Positions 1-4,970 are shown, numbered from the stretch's first letter. The stretch is DNA of 5,818 bases from Terriglobia bacterium (GCA_030042795.1 JASHYZ010000611.1:1-5818), one strand, 5' to 3'. Numbers and translations are program-made. Notes: generated by a model not told the origin, from the sequence alone.

Positions 1-326
1 GCTGAGCGCGCCCAAGCCGCGAGATCCGATTGCGCAGCGGGCAGCACATGCAGCACGTGAATGGTCACGCCGCTCAGCGTGAGCGTCAGGGAAGGTGGCC
101 AACCGTCGTCTGGCGAATCCACATTTCCCCGGACAGCATGAACCGGCGCGATCAAGCAAAGTTGGTCAAGCACCTCGGCGGAACCGACGTCGCCAGCGTG
201 CAGGATTGCGTCCAAGCCGCGGAGCACCGGCGCCAGGCGCGGATCATAAAGGCCGTGAGTATCCGACACCAAACCGATCCTTGCAACGGGCCTCGCGTCA
301 GTTGAACTTGATGGTGCTGAAGACAT
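1..326 (-). CDS. Metallophosphoesterase, YfcE/MJ0936-like, N-terminal part (partial at left edge)
   Basis: The minus strand reads open from an ATG at 326 to the window edge, giving 108 residues of a calcineurin-like phosphoesterase of the small YfcE/MJ0936 type, expected to hydrolyse phosphodiesters with two metal ions in the cytosol. Visible motifs, in family order, are GLVSDTHG (residues 18-25, the D-x-H metal ligands D22 and H24), LHAGDVG (42-48, ligand D46) and VRGNVD (65-70, the GN-x-D motif with N68). The later histidine motifs would lie beyond the edge; the sequence ends within a V-L-H-V-L-P stretch. The first 16 residues are Ser/Thr/Pro-rich and not conserved in kind. ATG at 326 is the only sensible start before the first motif; no Shine-Dalgarno is evident there. 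The start lies inside the upstream gene (29-nt overlap), so translational coupling is likely. The family is secure; the substrate is unknown, and a link to the redox genes is only by operon position. Confidence 0.88.
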   Translation of the reverse strand, partial: MSSAPSSSTDARPVARIGLVSDTHGLYDPRLAPVLRGLDAILHAGDVGSAEVLDQLCLIAPVHAVRGNVDSPDDGWPPSLTLTLSGVTIHVLHVLPAAQSDLAAWARS

Positions 327-852
327 CGGAATTGACGTGTTTGAGAGCCTCGCTGCGCGGAACCACTTTGACCGTCAAAGCCAGCGGAAGGTTGGTGGGC
401 GGCAAGCAAGCATGGTCATTACAGGCCTGATAGTTGAGCGTGCCTTTCAGGTTGTAATCGCCCGGCTTGGCGTCTGCAGCCACCTTCAGCGTGGCTCCCA
501 CCAACAGCTTGCCCTGATAAACGGAAATGGGCGTATCGAGAAAGGAGAATTTTTCAGGGTTACCCTTGGGATACGAGATCGAGCCTAGCCTCAGAGGCTC
601 GTCAGTCTGAAGCTTTAGTTCGGTAGGGATCAGATAGTCGAGCGATGGCACGTGGTCATTAATGTGATAACCGGACGCCACCTCCGCCACGACGGCCGCC
701 TTGACAGACGAGCCGGCGTGCGCTCCGTCGCTGTCGAGTACCAGGTGCCCACTCACAACGGGTGTGGATGGAGCCTGAGCCATGGCAAGCGTGCAGGCGA
801 ACCCGGCAGCAAGACTGCAACCCAGAATCAAGCTTCGAAACAGGAGCTTCAT
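298..852 (-). CDS. Secreted DsbD-alpha / DsbC-like thiol:disulfide interchange domain protein
   Basis: This 184-residue protein matches the N-terminal (alpha) domain of DsbD, an immunoglobulin-like periplasmic domain that passes electrons from the membrane to client thiol proteins. An N-terminal signal peptide is clear: K2 and R6, a hydrophobic stretch at about 7-24, and a likely signal peptidase I site A-M-A before Q26. The family hallmarks are GYHINDHVPSLDYLIPTEL (61-79) and YQACNDHACLPP (141-152), whose C144 and C149 correspond to the redox cysteine pair of DsbD-alpha. Unlike DsbD, no membrane or thioredoxin domain follows; the chain stops at 184. The chosen ATG at 852 has AGGG (861-864) eight bases upstream. 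A longer TTG-start reading from 915 would put 22 non-signal residues in front and run through a hairpin, so I reject it. It lies 63 bp after the TlpA gene and overlaps the phosphoesterase start. Its natural partner is the CcdA domain encoded at 3018-4313 (inference). Confidence 0.88.
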   Translation of the reverse strand: MKLLFRSLILGCSLAAGFACTLAMAQAPSTPVVSGHLVLDSDGAHAGSSVKAAVVAEVASGYHINDHVPSLDYLIPTELKLQTDEPLRLGSISYPKGNPEKFSFLDTPISVYQGKLLVGATLKVAADAKPGDYNLKGTLNYQACNDHACLPPTNLPLALTVKVVPRSEALKHVNSDVFSTIKFN

Positions 853-860
853 ATTGCGTG

Positions 861-864
861 CCCT
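861..864 (-). promoter_or_regulatory. Ribosome binding site for the DsbD-alpha-like gene
   Basis: AGGG on the minus strand lies eight bases before ATG 852 and supports that start over the longer TTG start at 915. A second purine run (AAAGGAAA, about 868-875) lies further upstream and is too distant to be optimal. Confidence 0.5.
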
Positions 865-876
865 GGTTTCCTTTCC

Positions 877-907
877 GCACAGCCAAGAGTGGCTGTGCCA
901 TGTGCCA
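877..907. repeat. Perfect 9-bp hairpin plus tandem 7-bp repeat between tlpA and dsbD-alpha
   Basis: GCACAGCCA (877-885) and TGGCTGTGC (890-898) form a perfect 9-bp stem around a four-base loop AGAG. The heptamer TGTGCCA is then repeated head to tail at 894-900 and 901-907. On the transcribed (minus) strand the hairpin is followed by GGAAAGG, not a U-run, so it does not look like an intrinsic terminator. It could be a REP-like repeat or an mRNA processing or stability structure within the operon. Confidence 0.6.
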
Positions 908-915
908 CGGGCCAA

Positions 916-1749
916 CTACGTGGCAGGTTTGGTCTCTTTGCCCTTTGACGCCTGAAACTGCTTGAGCGCGTCACGGGCCATCTGCCGGCTGGTGGAGCAG
1001 GCCGTATCCACCTTGCGGCACTGCAGCACGGTGAACTTGCAACCGCACGTGCATTTGGATTGCTCAAGCTGCTTCTTGAAATCCACGAGTTCTGTGGGGC
1101 TCAACTTGGAAATGTCAACGCCGGGCACGTCGGGGTTCGCCTCCTCCGGCGTCCCGATATCGATTTCCTGAGGGTCGCCGACGGGGCTGAAGCTTGCCAC
1201 CTCAACCCCGGGTTTCCCCGACAGCAGTTGCTGGATTTCGCCCTCGAAGACCTCGGCACTTGTAGTGCCGGTGTGCTCGCTGTAAACACGGCCGTCGCGT
1301 CCGATCAGAAACGAGGTTGGTAGGCCGCCAATTCCACCATAGCGAGCGGCCACTTGCGAATCTCCCAAGGCTACCGGGTAGTTCAAGTGAAACTGTTGAT
1401 AAAACTCGTTAACAGCTTCCGGCGTGTCTTCCATCGCAACTCCGACCACCTCAAAGCCCTGGTCCCTGTACTTCTCCTGTAACTGAACGAACCACGGGAT
1501 CTCGATGCGGCACGGTCCGCACCAGGTGGCCCAGAAGTCGAGAAGCACCACCTTGCCTTTGTAGTCGGCCAAGGCGAGACGGGCGCCATTAATATCCGTG
1601 AGGGAAAAGTCGGGCGCTATTGGGTGATTAACCGCAGCCTTCACCTGGCGGGGCGCCGGTGACAGCCAGCGTGCATTAAAAAAGTAGAAGCCCACTGCGA
1701 GCGCCACTGCCAGCACGGCCCCAGACGCAACCTGAATCTTCTTCGTCAT
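916..1749 (-). CDS. tlpA: Membrane-anchored TlpA-like thioredoxin with C-terminal cysteine cluster
   Basis: A 277-residue thiol:disulfide oxidoreductase of the TlpA/ResA class. An N-terminal signal anchor (about residues 7-24) is followed by a periplasmic thioredoxin fold from about 45 to 180. The active site is WCGPC (76-80, catalytic C77/C80), with the family phrase LLDFWATW before it and the cis-proline loop GGLPTSF (P144). Such proteins reduce disulfides in envelope proteins or apocytochromes and are recharged by CcdA/DsbD. Residues 181-277 are an extension not needed for the fold: an acidic linker, then SKCTCGCKFTVLQC with further Cys, giving C233, C235, C237, C244 and C251, then a Lys-rich tail. 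The Cys spacing suggests metal binding or a second redox site (inference). The thioredoxin domain is very close to that of the TlpA-CcdA protein at 3018-4313, including an identical stretch around the active site. The start ATG has GGAGAG six bases upstream and overlaps the stop of the small upstream ORF (ATGA). Confidence 0.93.
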   Translation of the reverse strand: MTKKIQVASGAVLAVALAVGFYFFNARWLSPAPRQVKAAVNHPIAPDFSLTDINGARLALADYKGKVVLLDFWATWCGPCRIEIPWFVQLQEKYRDQGFEVVGVAMEDTPEAVNEFYQQFHLNYPVALGDSQVAARYGGIGGLPTSFLIGRDGRVYSEHTGTTSAEVFEGEIQQLLSGKPGVEVASFSPVGDPQEIDIGTPEEANPDVPGVDISKLSPTELVDFKKQLEQSKCTCGCKFTVLQCRKVDTACSTSRQMARDALKQFQASKGKETKPAT

Positions 1750-1904
1750 ATCAAACTCTCCGGCGCATCAGCCAGTGGCGATTGCGCACCGCTTGAAGCC
1801 GAAACGCAGCGCCGACTGAGCCCCTCTTCGATCATCTTTTCCCCATTCTTATACTTATCGGCCGCCTCGATTCCACAAATGAGACCCTTCGTGCCACCGA
1901 TCAC
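1746..1904 (-). CDS. Small ORF (52 aa), unknown, translationally coupled to tlpA
   Basis: Not recognised. A GTG start at 1904 with GGAG four bases upstream opens a 52-codon frame that ends in TGA overlapping the tlpA start codon as ATGA, the classic arrangement for coupled translation. It starts 28 bp after the lgt stop. The peptide begins V-I-G-G-T-K-G-L-I-C-G-I-E-A-A-D-K-Y-K-N, then a charged helix-like part (GEKMIEEGLSRR) and a Ser/Ala-rich tail; it has two cysteines (residues 10 and 33) and no signal peptide or membrane segment. About 60% of its third codon positions are G or C, compatible with coding. In-frame codons also run upstream of the GTG without a standard start back to a TAA inside the lgt 3' end, so the start is open to doubt. 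It could also be the remnant of a longer gene. No function is assigned. Confidence 0.5.
   Translation of the reverse strand: MIGGTKGLICGIEAADKYKNGEKMIEEGLSRRCVSASSGAQSPLADAPESLI
1756..1761 (-). promoter_or_regulatory. Ribosome binding site for tlpA (inside the small ORF)
   Basis: GGAGAG on the minus strand sits six bases before the ATG at 1749. It lies within the last codons of the 52-codon ORF, so ribosomes ending there would deliver directly to tlpA. Confidence 0.6.
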
Positions 1905-1908
1905 TAAA

Positions 1909-1912
1909 CTCC
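1909..1912 (-). promoter_or_regulatory. Candidate ribosome binding site for the small ORF
   Basis: GGAG on the minus strand, four bases before GTG 1904. The spacing is slightly short but usable, and it is the main local support for that start. Confidence 0.4.
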
Positions 1913-1932
1913 GCGGCCCAAAATAGAACTTC

Positions 1933-2805
1933 TCAGCCTCTCCCCGCCCTAGGTACCGTTACACTGCCCGCGACCGGCCGCTTCCTCACAGTGCTCGCTG
2001 CTGGCACCTGGGCCACCGGGACCGCGTCCGGCTGACGCCGCAAGTAAGACCAAAGCCCTCCCGCCACCATCAGCGCCAGGATGGCGATAAACTGTGAGGT
2101 GGAAAGCAAGTGGTGAAACACGAAGCCGCGATCCTCATCACCGCGCAGAAACTCCAGGCAAAAGCGCGCCACCGCATAGAGCGTCAGATAAATCAGAAAA
2201 ATCTCGCCGTCCTTCTTTTTGTGACGGTAACGCCACAGCAAGATGAGACCAATCACCAGCGTGGCCGCTGACTCGTAAAGCTGCGTTGGATGGATCCTGG
2301 TGTTGAGCGGCACGCCGGTAACGTCATGGCTGTACGAATTCGTAAAGACCACACCCAGGAAGGAACGGGTGGGCGTTCCGTAATCGCACCCTGCCGAAAA
2401 GCAACCGAGCCGCCCCACGCTCTGCGCCAGCGCCACCGCGGGCGCGTAAATGTCAAACATCTTGAGCGCCGGCAGGCGATACGTTCGCACGTACCACACG
2501 GCGAAGAACGCGGAGGCAATAAAACCGCCGTAGAATACCCCGCCGGCTTCCAGCGTGTTCCAACTGAAAATCTGCCCCGGATTCTGTCGATAGTCACTCC
2601 AATCGCTGATAATCATCAACACTTTGGCCCCGAGCAGGCCGACGAGGATAATCCAGGTGCTGAAGTCAAGCATGCGGTTGCCGTCAAATCCCTCGCGCCG
2701 GCCCAGGCGGTCAGCGGTGACAATGGCCGTCAGCAGCGCCAGCGCCAGCAGCAGGCCGTAGGTGGGAAGCTGGAATCCGCCGAATCTGAGAAGAATGGGG
2801 TGCAA
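1933..2805 (-). CDS. lgt: Prolipoprotein diacylglyceryl transferase
   Basis: A 290-residue polytopic inner-membrane enzyme that transfers diacylglyceryl from phosphatidylglycerol to the lipobox cysteine of prolipoproteins, the first step of lipoprotein maturation. Recognisable parts are the N-terminal P-T-Y-G-L-L-L segment (14-20), GGVFYGG (88-94; the E. coli equivalent has an essential His where Y92 stands), the Lgt signature GRLGCFSAGCDYG (131-143), HPTQLYES (172-179) and RFCLEFLRGD (214-223). At least six hydrophobic segments are visible. Compared with E. coli the signature has Cys for the Asn after GRLG (C135) and Cys for the Glu of the NGE triplet (C140); I recall similar Cys-type signatures in other phyla. 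The last 35 residues are a Pro/Ala/Val-rich tail outside the fold. The start is TTG at 2805, chosen because GAGGT lies five bases upstream and the N-terminus (HPILLRFG) fits the family. It lies within a thiol-redox gene cluster. Confidence 0.95.
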   Translation of the reverse strand: MHPILLRFGGFQLPTYGLLLALALLTAIVTADRLGRREGFDGNRMLDFSTWIILVGLLGAKVLMIISDWSDYRQNPGQIFSWNTLEAGGVFYGGFIASAFFAVWYVRTYRLPALKMFDIYAPAVALAQSVGRLGCFSAGCDYGTPTRSFLGVVFTNSYSHDVTGVPLNTRIHPTQLYESAATLVIGLILLWRYRHKKKDGEIFLIYLTLYAVARFCLEFLRGDEDRGFVFHHLLSTSQFIAILALMVAGGLWSYLRRQPDAVPVAQVPAASTVRKRPVAGSVTVPRAGRG

Positions 2806-2810
2806 GGATT

Positions 2811-2815
2811 ACCTC
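2811..2815 (-). promoter_or_regulatory. Ribosome binding site deciding the TTG start of lgt
   Basis: GAGGT on the minus strand with a five-base spacer (AATCC) to TTG 2805. No ATG or GTG in this frame gives a complete first segment, so this site fixes the unusual start codon. Confidence 0.65.
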
Positions 2816-2838
2816 GAAATTTCCCCCGACGGCATTGG

Positions 2839-2844
2839 CAATAG
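2839..2844. repeat. Left direct repeat CAATAG (putative target-site duplication)
   Basis: CAATAG here is repeated at 3005-3010, directly outside the two ends of the 160-bp inverted-repeat element. Six bases is short enough to occur by chance, but its symmetric placement favours a target-site duplication. Confidence 0.5.
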
Positions 2845-2865
2845 AGTCCGTGTGAAAACTCGTGG

Positions 2866-2907
2866 ATTCCCGCTCCCCGCTTTCGCGGGGACAAGCTTGG
2901 CGGGAAT
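2866..2907. repeat. Nested GC-rich hairpin inside the MITE-like element
   Basis: ATTCCCGC (2866-2873) pairs with GCGGGAAT (2900-2907), and inside it TCCCCGC (2874-2880) pairs with GCGGGGA (2885-2891) around loop TTTC. The motif resembles the widespread bacterial palindromes built on ATTCCCGC...GCGGGAATGACG. There is no U-tract on the minus strand, so it is not a canonical terminator, though it could pause polymerase or shield mRNA. Confidence 0.6.
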
Positions 2908-2945
2908 GACGTCGTTCGAGTAGAGCTTCTGGATCCAGCGATGCC

Positions 2946-2965
2946 ATCCCCGCGTAGGCGGGGAT
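2946..2965. repeat. Second GC-rich hairpin inside the MITE-like element
   Basis: ATCCCCGC (2946-2953) pairs perfectly with GCGGGGAT (2958-2965) around the loop GTAG. It is the partner palindrome of the one at 2866-2907. Confidence 0.6.
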
Positions 2966-3004
2966 ATACTCTCTGTTCCACCATCACGAGTTTTCACACA
3001 GCCT

Positions 3005-3010
3005 CAATAG
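3005..3010. repeat. Right direct repeat CAATAG (putative target-site duplication)
   Basis: Second copy of the flanking hexamer, only seven bases beyond the tlpA-ccdA stop codon on the transcribed strand. Confidence 0.5.
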
Positions 3011-3017
3011 CTCCTCT

Positions 3018-4313
3018 CTATAGTGTAAACCGGTTCAGAAAAGAGAGGTAACCGGACAACACCGTGAACTTGTTGAAAGCGATCAGAATTCCCAAGGCGA
3101 TCAATAGAAGGCCGGAGCCCACCTCCACGGCGTGCAGATGCCGGCGAAAGCGCCCGTAAAACTTCAAAAACTGGCTCAGACCGAGGCTGGTGAGCAAGAA
3201 CGGAATCGCCAAGCCAGCCGAGTATACCGCCAGCAGAAACATGCCTTGGCCCAGCGTATCGCGCGTGGCGGCCAACGCCAGGATTCCGGCCAGAATAGGC
3301 CCGATGCAGGGCGTCCAGCCAAAGGCAAAGGCGAATCCTAGAAAGAAGGCGCCGGTGGAGCCGCGCTGCTTCCCCCCGGTCTGAATGCTGGCGCTGCGAT
3401 AAAGAAAGGGGATTCGAACCAGGCCGGTGAGATGCAACCCGAAAACGATAATGATGATTCCCGCGACAATGTTGAAGAGGGTTCGCCGCGTCAGCAAGAA
3501 GTTCCCTACCGCGCTGGCTGAAGCCCCCAGTGCCACGAACACGACTGTGAATCCTATGACGAAAGCGATGGAATTTCCGAAGATGCGGCGCGCCAGCGCA
3601 GGATCAACGCTGCCCCGCAGGTCATCCATCGATGTCCCGGAGAGCATCGAGATATAGCCAGGCACCAGCGGCAAGACGCAGGGAGAGAGGAAAGAAACCA
3701 ACCCAGCCAGAAAAGCCAGACCCACCGCGATATTCTTACCCACCGCGCCGAACCGACCAGCGCCTTGCCTTCCGGCCAGCAGCCGCTCGATTTCGCTCGT
3801 GAACACGTCCTCGCCGGTGGTCCCAGTGTGCTCGCCATAGATGCGGCCGTCGCGCCCAATCACAAATGACGTCGGTAGCCCGATAAAGCCCCCGTACTGA
3901 GCGGTTAAGGCGTCATTACCCATAGCGACCGGGTAATTCAAATGAAACTGCTGATAGAACTTCTTGACCGCGCCCTCTGAATCTTGCGTTGCCACGCCGA
4001 TCACCACGAATCCCTGGCTCTGGTACTTCTGCTGCATTTCGACGAACCAGGGAATCTCAATCCGGCACGGACCGCACCACGTGGCCCAGAAATCAAGCAG
4101 CACCACCTTACCTTTGTAGTCAGCGAGCGAAACTTTAGCCCCGGTGTTAACGTCGGTGAGCGTAAAGTCCGGCGCTTGGGGATGGGAGTCGATGTTTTGG
4201 AGCTGCACCAAGGCTGCGGGAGTAACGGATCGGGTGCTCGCCAGCAAGTGACCGCCAATCGAGAGGCCGAGCAATAGCAAGCACGCGAGTAGAAGTTGCA
4301 CTCTTTTGGTCAT
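3018..4313 (-). CDS. TlpA-CcdA fusion: periplasmic thioredoxin domain followed by DsbD-beta-like membrane domain
   Basis: A 431-residue envelope electron carrier. Residues 1-25 are a signal/anchor segment. A TlpA-like thioredoxin domain spans about 47-183, with WCGPC at 79-83 (C80, C83) and the cis-proline loop GLPTSF (P147). A CcdA/DsbD-beta domain spans about 192-431 with six hydrophobic segments (about 193-222, 245-267, 279-300, 319-348, 354-380, 396-414). Its two redox cysteines sit in FLSPCVLPLVPGY (C212) and GWTPCIGPI (C336), each in the proline-flanked setting typical of CcdA. CcdA draws electrons from cytosolic thioredoxin and passes them to periplasmic thiol proteins, here probably to the attached thioredoxin domain (inference). 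In DsbD the order is alpha-beta-gamma; here gamma precedes beta and alpha is encoded separately at 298-852. The N-terminus MTKRVQ parallels the MTKKIQ of the other TlpA, supporting this start although no good ribosome binding site is visible. The gene heads the redox cluster. Confidence 0.93.
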   Translation of the reverse strand: MTKRVQLLLACLLLLGLSIGGHLLASTRSVTPAALVQLQNIDSHPQAPDFTLTDVNTGAKVSLADYKGKVVLLDFWATWCGPCRIEIPWFVEMQQKYQSQGFVVIGVATQDSEGAVKKFYQQFHLNYPVAMGNDALTAQYGGFIGLPTSFVIGRDGRIYGEHTGTTGEDVFTSEIERLLAGRQGAGRFGAVGKNIAVGLAFLAGLVSFLSPCVLPLVPGYISMLSGTSMDDLRGSVDPALARRIFGNSIAFVIGFTVVFVALGASASAVGNFLLTRRTLFNIVAGIIIIVFGLHLTGLVRIPFLYRSASIQTGGKQRGSTGAFFLGFAFAFGWTPCIGPILAGILALAATRDTLGQGMFLLAVYSAGLAIPFLLTSLGLSQFLKFYGRFRRHLHAVEVGSGLLLIALGILIAFNKFTVLSGYLSFLNRFTL

Positions 4314-4649
4314 AACGAATTAGGTGGTGGCGATGATCTGTTGGATAAAGCCCGAGCGGTTCGAAATCGGGCTAGTGGCACCCTGTCTGTCACCTTACAT
4401 GGGGCTTGCAAGATCGATCACGCGCGATGAGCTTGCGATTGCCGACATATCTGTGTAAGCCTCTACGTCTCTATAACATTCCGGCTTCGTTTGCTTCCCC
4501 AGATCGACTGGGTACCTTACCTCGGGCTCTGAGAGCACGAAAAATGTTTCCATTCCGCCCTAGTCTCGCAACCGACGTCCCCAGCGCCTCGTTTCTGTGA
4601 GCTTCGGCATGTTAGATGCACTGCTCTCCCGCTCTGTACATCGTAATCT
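4314..4649. other. Intergenic region without a convincing gene
   Basis: About 336 bp between the decayed VOC gene and the tlpA-ccdA start. I see no ORF with family resemblance on either strand; the 64-codon plus-strand frame at 4406-4600 is low-complexity and lacks any recognisable motif. The part next to 4650 holds in-frame vestiges beyond the VOC stop. The operon promoter probably lies here, but no -35/-10 pair stood out: candidates such as TTATAG (about 4473-4478) have no good partner. One hairpin at 4349-4373 is listed separately. Confidence 0.5.
4349..4373 (-). terminator. Terminator-like hairpin upstream of tlpA-ccdA
   Basis: AGCCCGA and TCGGGCT form a perfect 7-bp stem with an 11-base loop; on the minus strand it is followed by TTATCC, a weak U-rich tail. 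It lies 35 bp before the tlpA-ccdA ATG, so it could end readthrough from the upstream VOC/permease genes, or act as an attenuator if the promoter lies further upstream. The stem is short and the tail poor, so confidence is low. Confidence 0.3.
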
Positions 4650-4970
4650 TCAATTGCCGGACGGCCGATCCGTCGCACACTGACAATCAGTTACCGTTGG
4701 GATCGAGAAAATGGAATCGGCCCGCTCGCGCACCCTGGCTTGGGCTTGTTCCAGGTCTGTAGTGTACACCACCAGCGGACCTCCCCTCTGGATCGGGTCA
4801 ACGTTGGTGAATCCGCCACCTAAACGCCCAGCATGGAAGCTGGTATAGTCGGGGCCGTAGTCCTCGAACTTCCATCCAAACGCCTGAGTGTAAAAGCGCT
4901 TAGTGGCCTTGATATCGGTCGCCAGAAACTCCACGTAGTCGATGCGAAGGTTGTTTTCGGAGTTTGACAT
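4650..4970 (-). pseudogene. VOC/glyoxalase-like protein gene, frameshifted and internally deleted
   Basis: The first ~82 residues read as a vicinal-oxygen-chelate domain of the small 'predicted lactoylglutathione lyase-related' kind: DYVEFLATDIKATKRFYTQA (11-30), FGWKFEDYGPDY (31-42), an AGRLGGGF segment (47-54) and PLVVYTTDLEQAQARVRE (65-82). After that the frame gives non-family residues. The expected C-terminal motif appears in another frame as RFHFLDPNGN (4719-4690), then a TGA, then L-S-V-C-D in the same frame, where the family normally has GNEL-x-V-W-S-D. About 15 residues that normally separate the RV-x-E-A-G-G region from the PGGRRFHF region are missing. So at least a deletion with frameshift, plus a second lesion at the stop, separate this from an intact gene. 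The ATG at 4970 has AGGA four bases upstream, so the fragment may still be translated. The original substrate is unknown. Confidence 0.72.

Larger units (their letters stand above)
2845..3004. mobile_element. MITE-like 160-bp palindromic element with terminal inverted repeats
   Basis: The left end AGTCCGTGTGAAAACTCGTG (2845-2864) and the reverse complement of the right end AGGCTGTGTGAAAACTCGTG (2985-3004) match at 18 of 20 positions, the inner 15 perfectly. The hexamer CAATAG abuts both sides (2839-2844 and 3005-3010) as a possible target-site duplication. There is no transposase gene inside; the interior holds two GC-rich hairpins. This is the layout of a non-autonomous miniature transposable element. 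It fills most of the 212-bp gap between the tlpA-ccdA stop and the lgt start; removing it with one CAATAG copy would leave about 46 bp. Short frames crossing it are not convincing genes. The transposon family is not assigned. Confidence 0.75.

Noticed and set aside
853..915. Extended TTG-start version of the DsbD-alpha-like protein
   Set aside because: The 22 added residues would precede and spoil an excellent signal peptide and are encoded by the hairpin region.
2290..2844. Plus-strand frame of 184 codons antisense to lgt
   Set aside because: It is the complement of the well-supported lgt gene, has no family motif and a His/Arg/Gln-rich composition typical of antisense shadows.
2866..2965. 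CRISPR-like repeats or an intrinsic terminator in the GC-rich palindromes
   Set aside because: There are only two dissimilar palindromes with no regular spacers, and no U-tract follows on the transcribed strand.
2711..2997. Three minus-strand frames crossing the inverted-repeat element and the lgt start
   Set aside because: They read through palindromes (S-P-R-K-R-G-A-G type peptides) and overlap lgt in the wrong frame; such peptides are commonly miscalled from repeats.
3018..4313. Lipobox in the TlpA-CcdA N-terminus (LLAC, residues 8-11)
   Set aside because: The cysteine comes too early, before a full hydrophobic core, so lipoprotein processing is unlikely despite the neighbouring lgt.
4406..4600. 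Plus-strand 64-codon frame in the intergenic gap
   Set aside because: No ribosome binding site, no recognisable domain and opposite in direction to all other genes.
4560..4612. 16-codon minus-strand frame beginning M-P-K-L-T-E-T-R-R-W
   Set aside because: Too short, no ribosome binding site, no coupling to a neighbour; nothing distinguishes it from chance.
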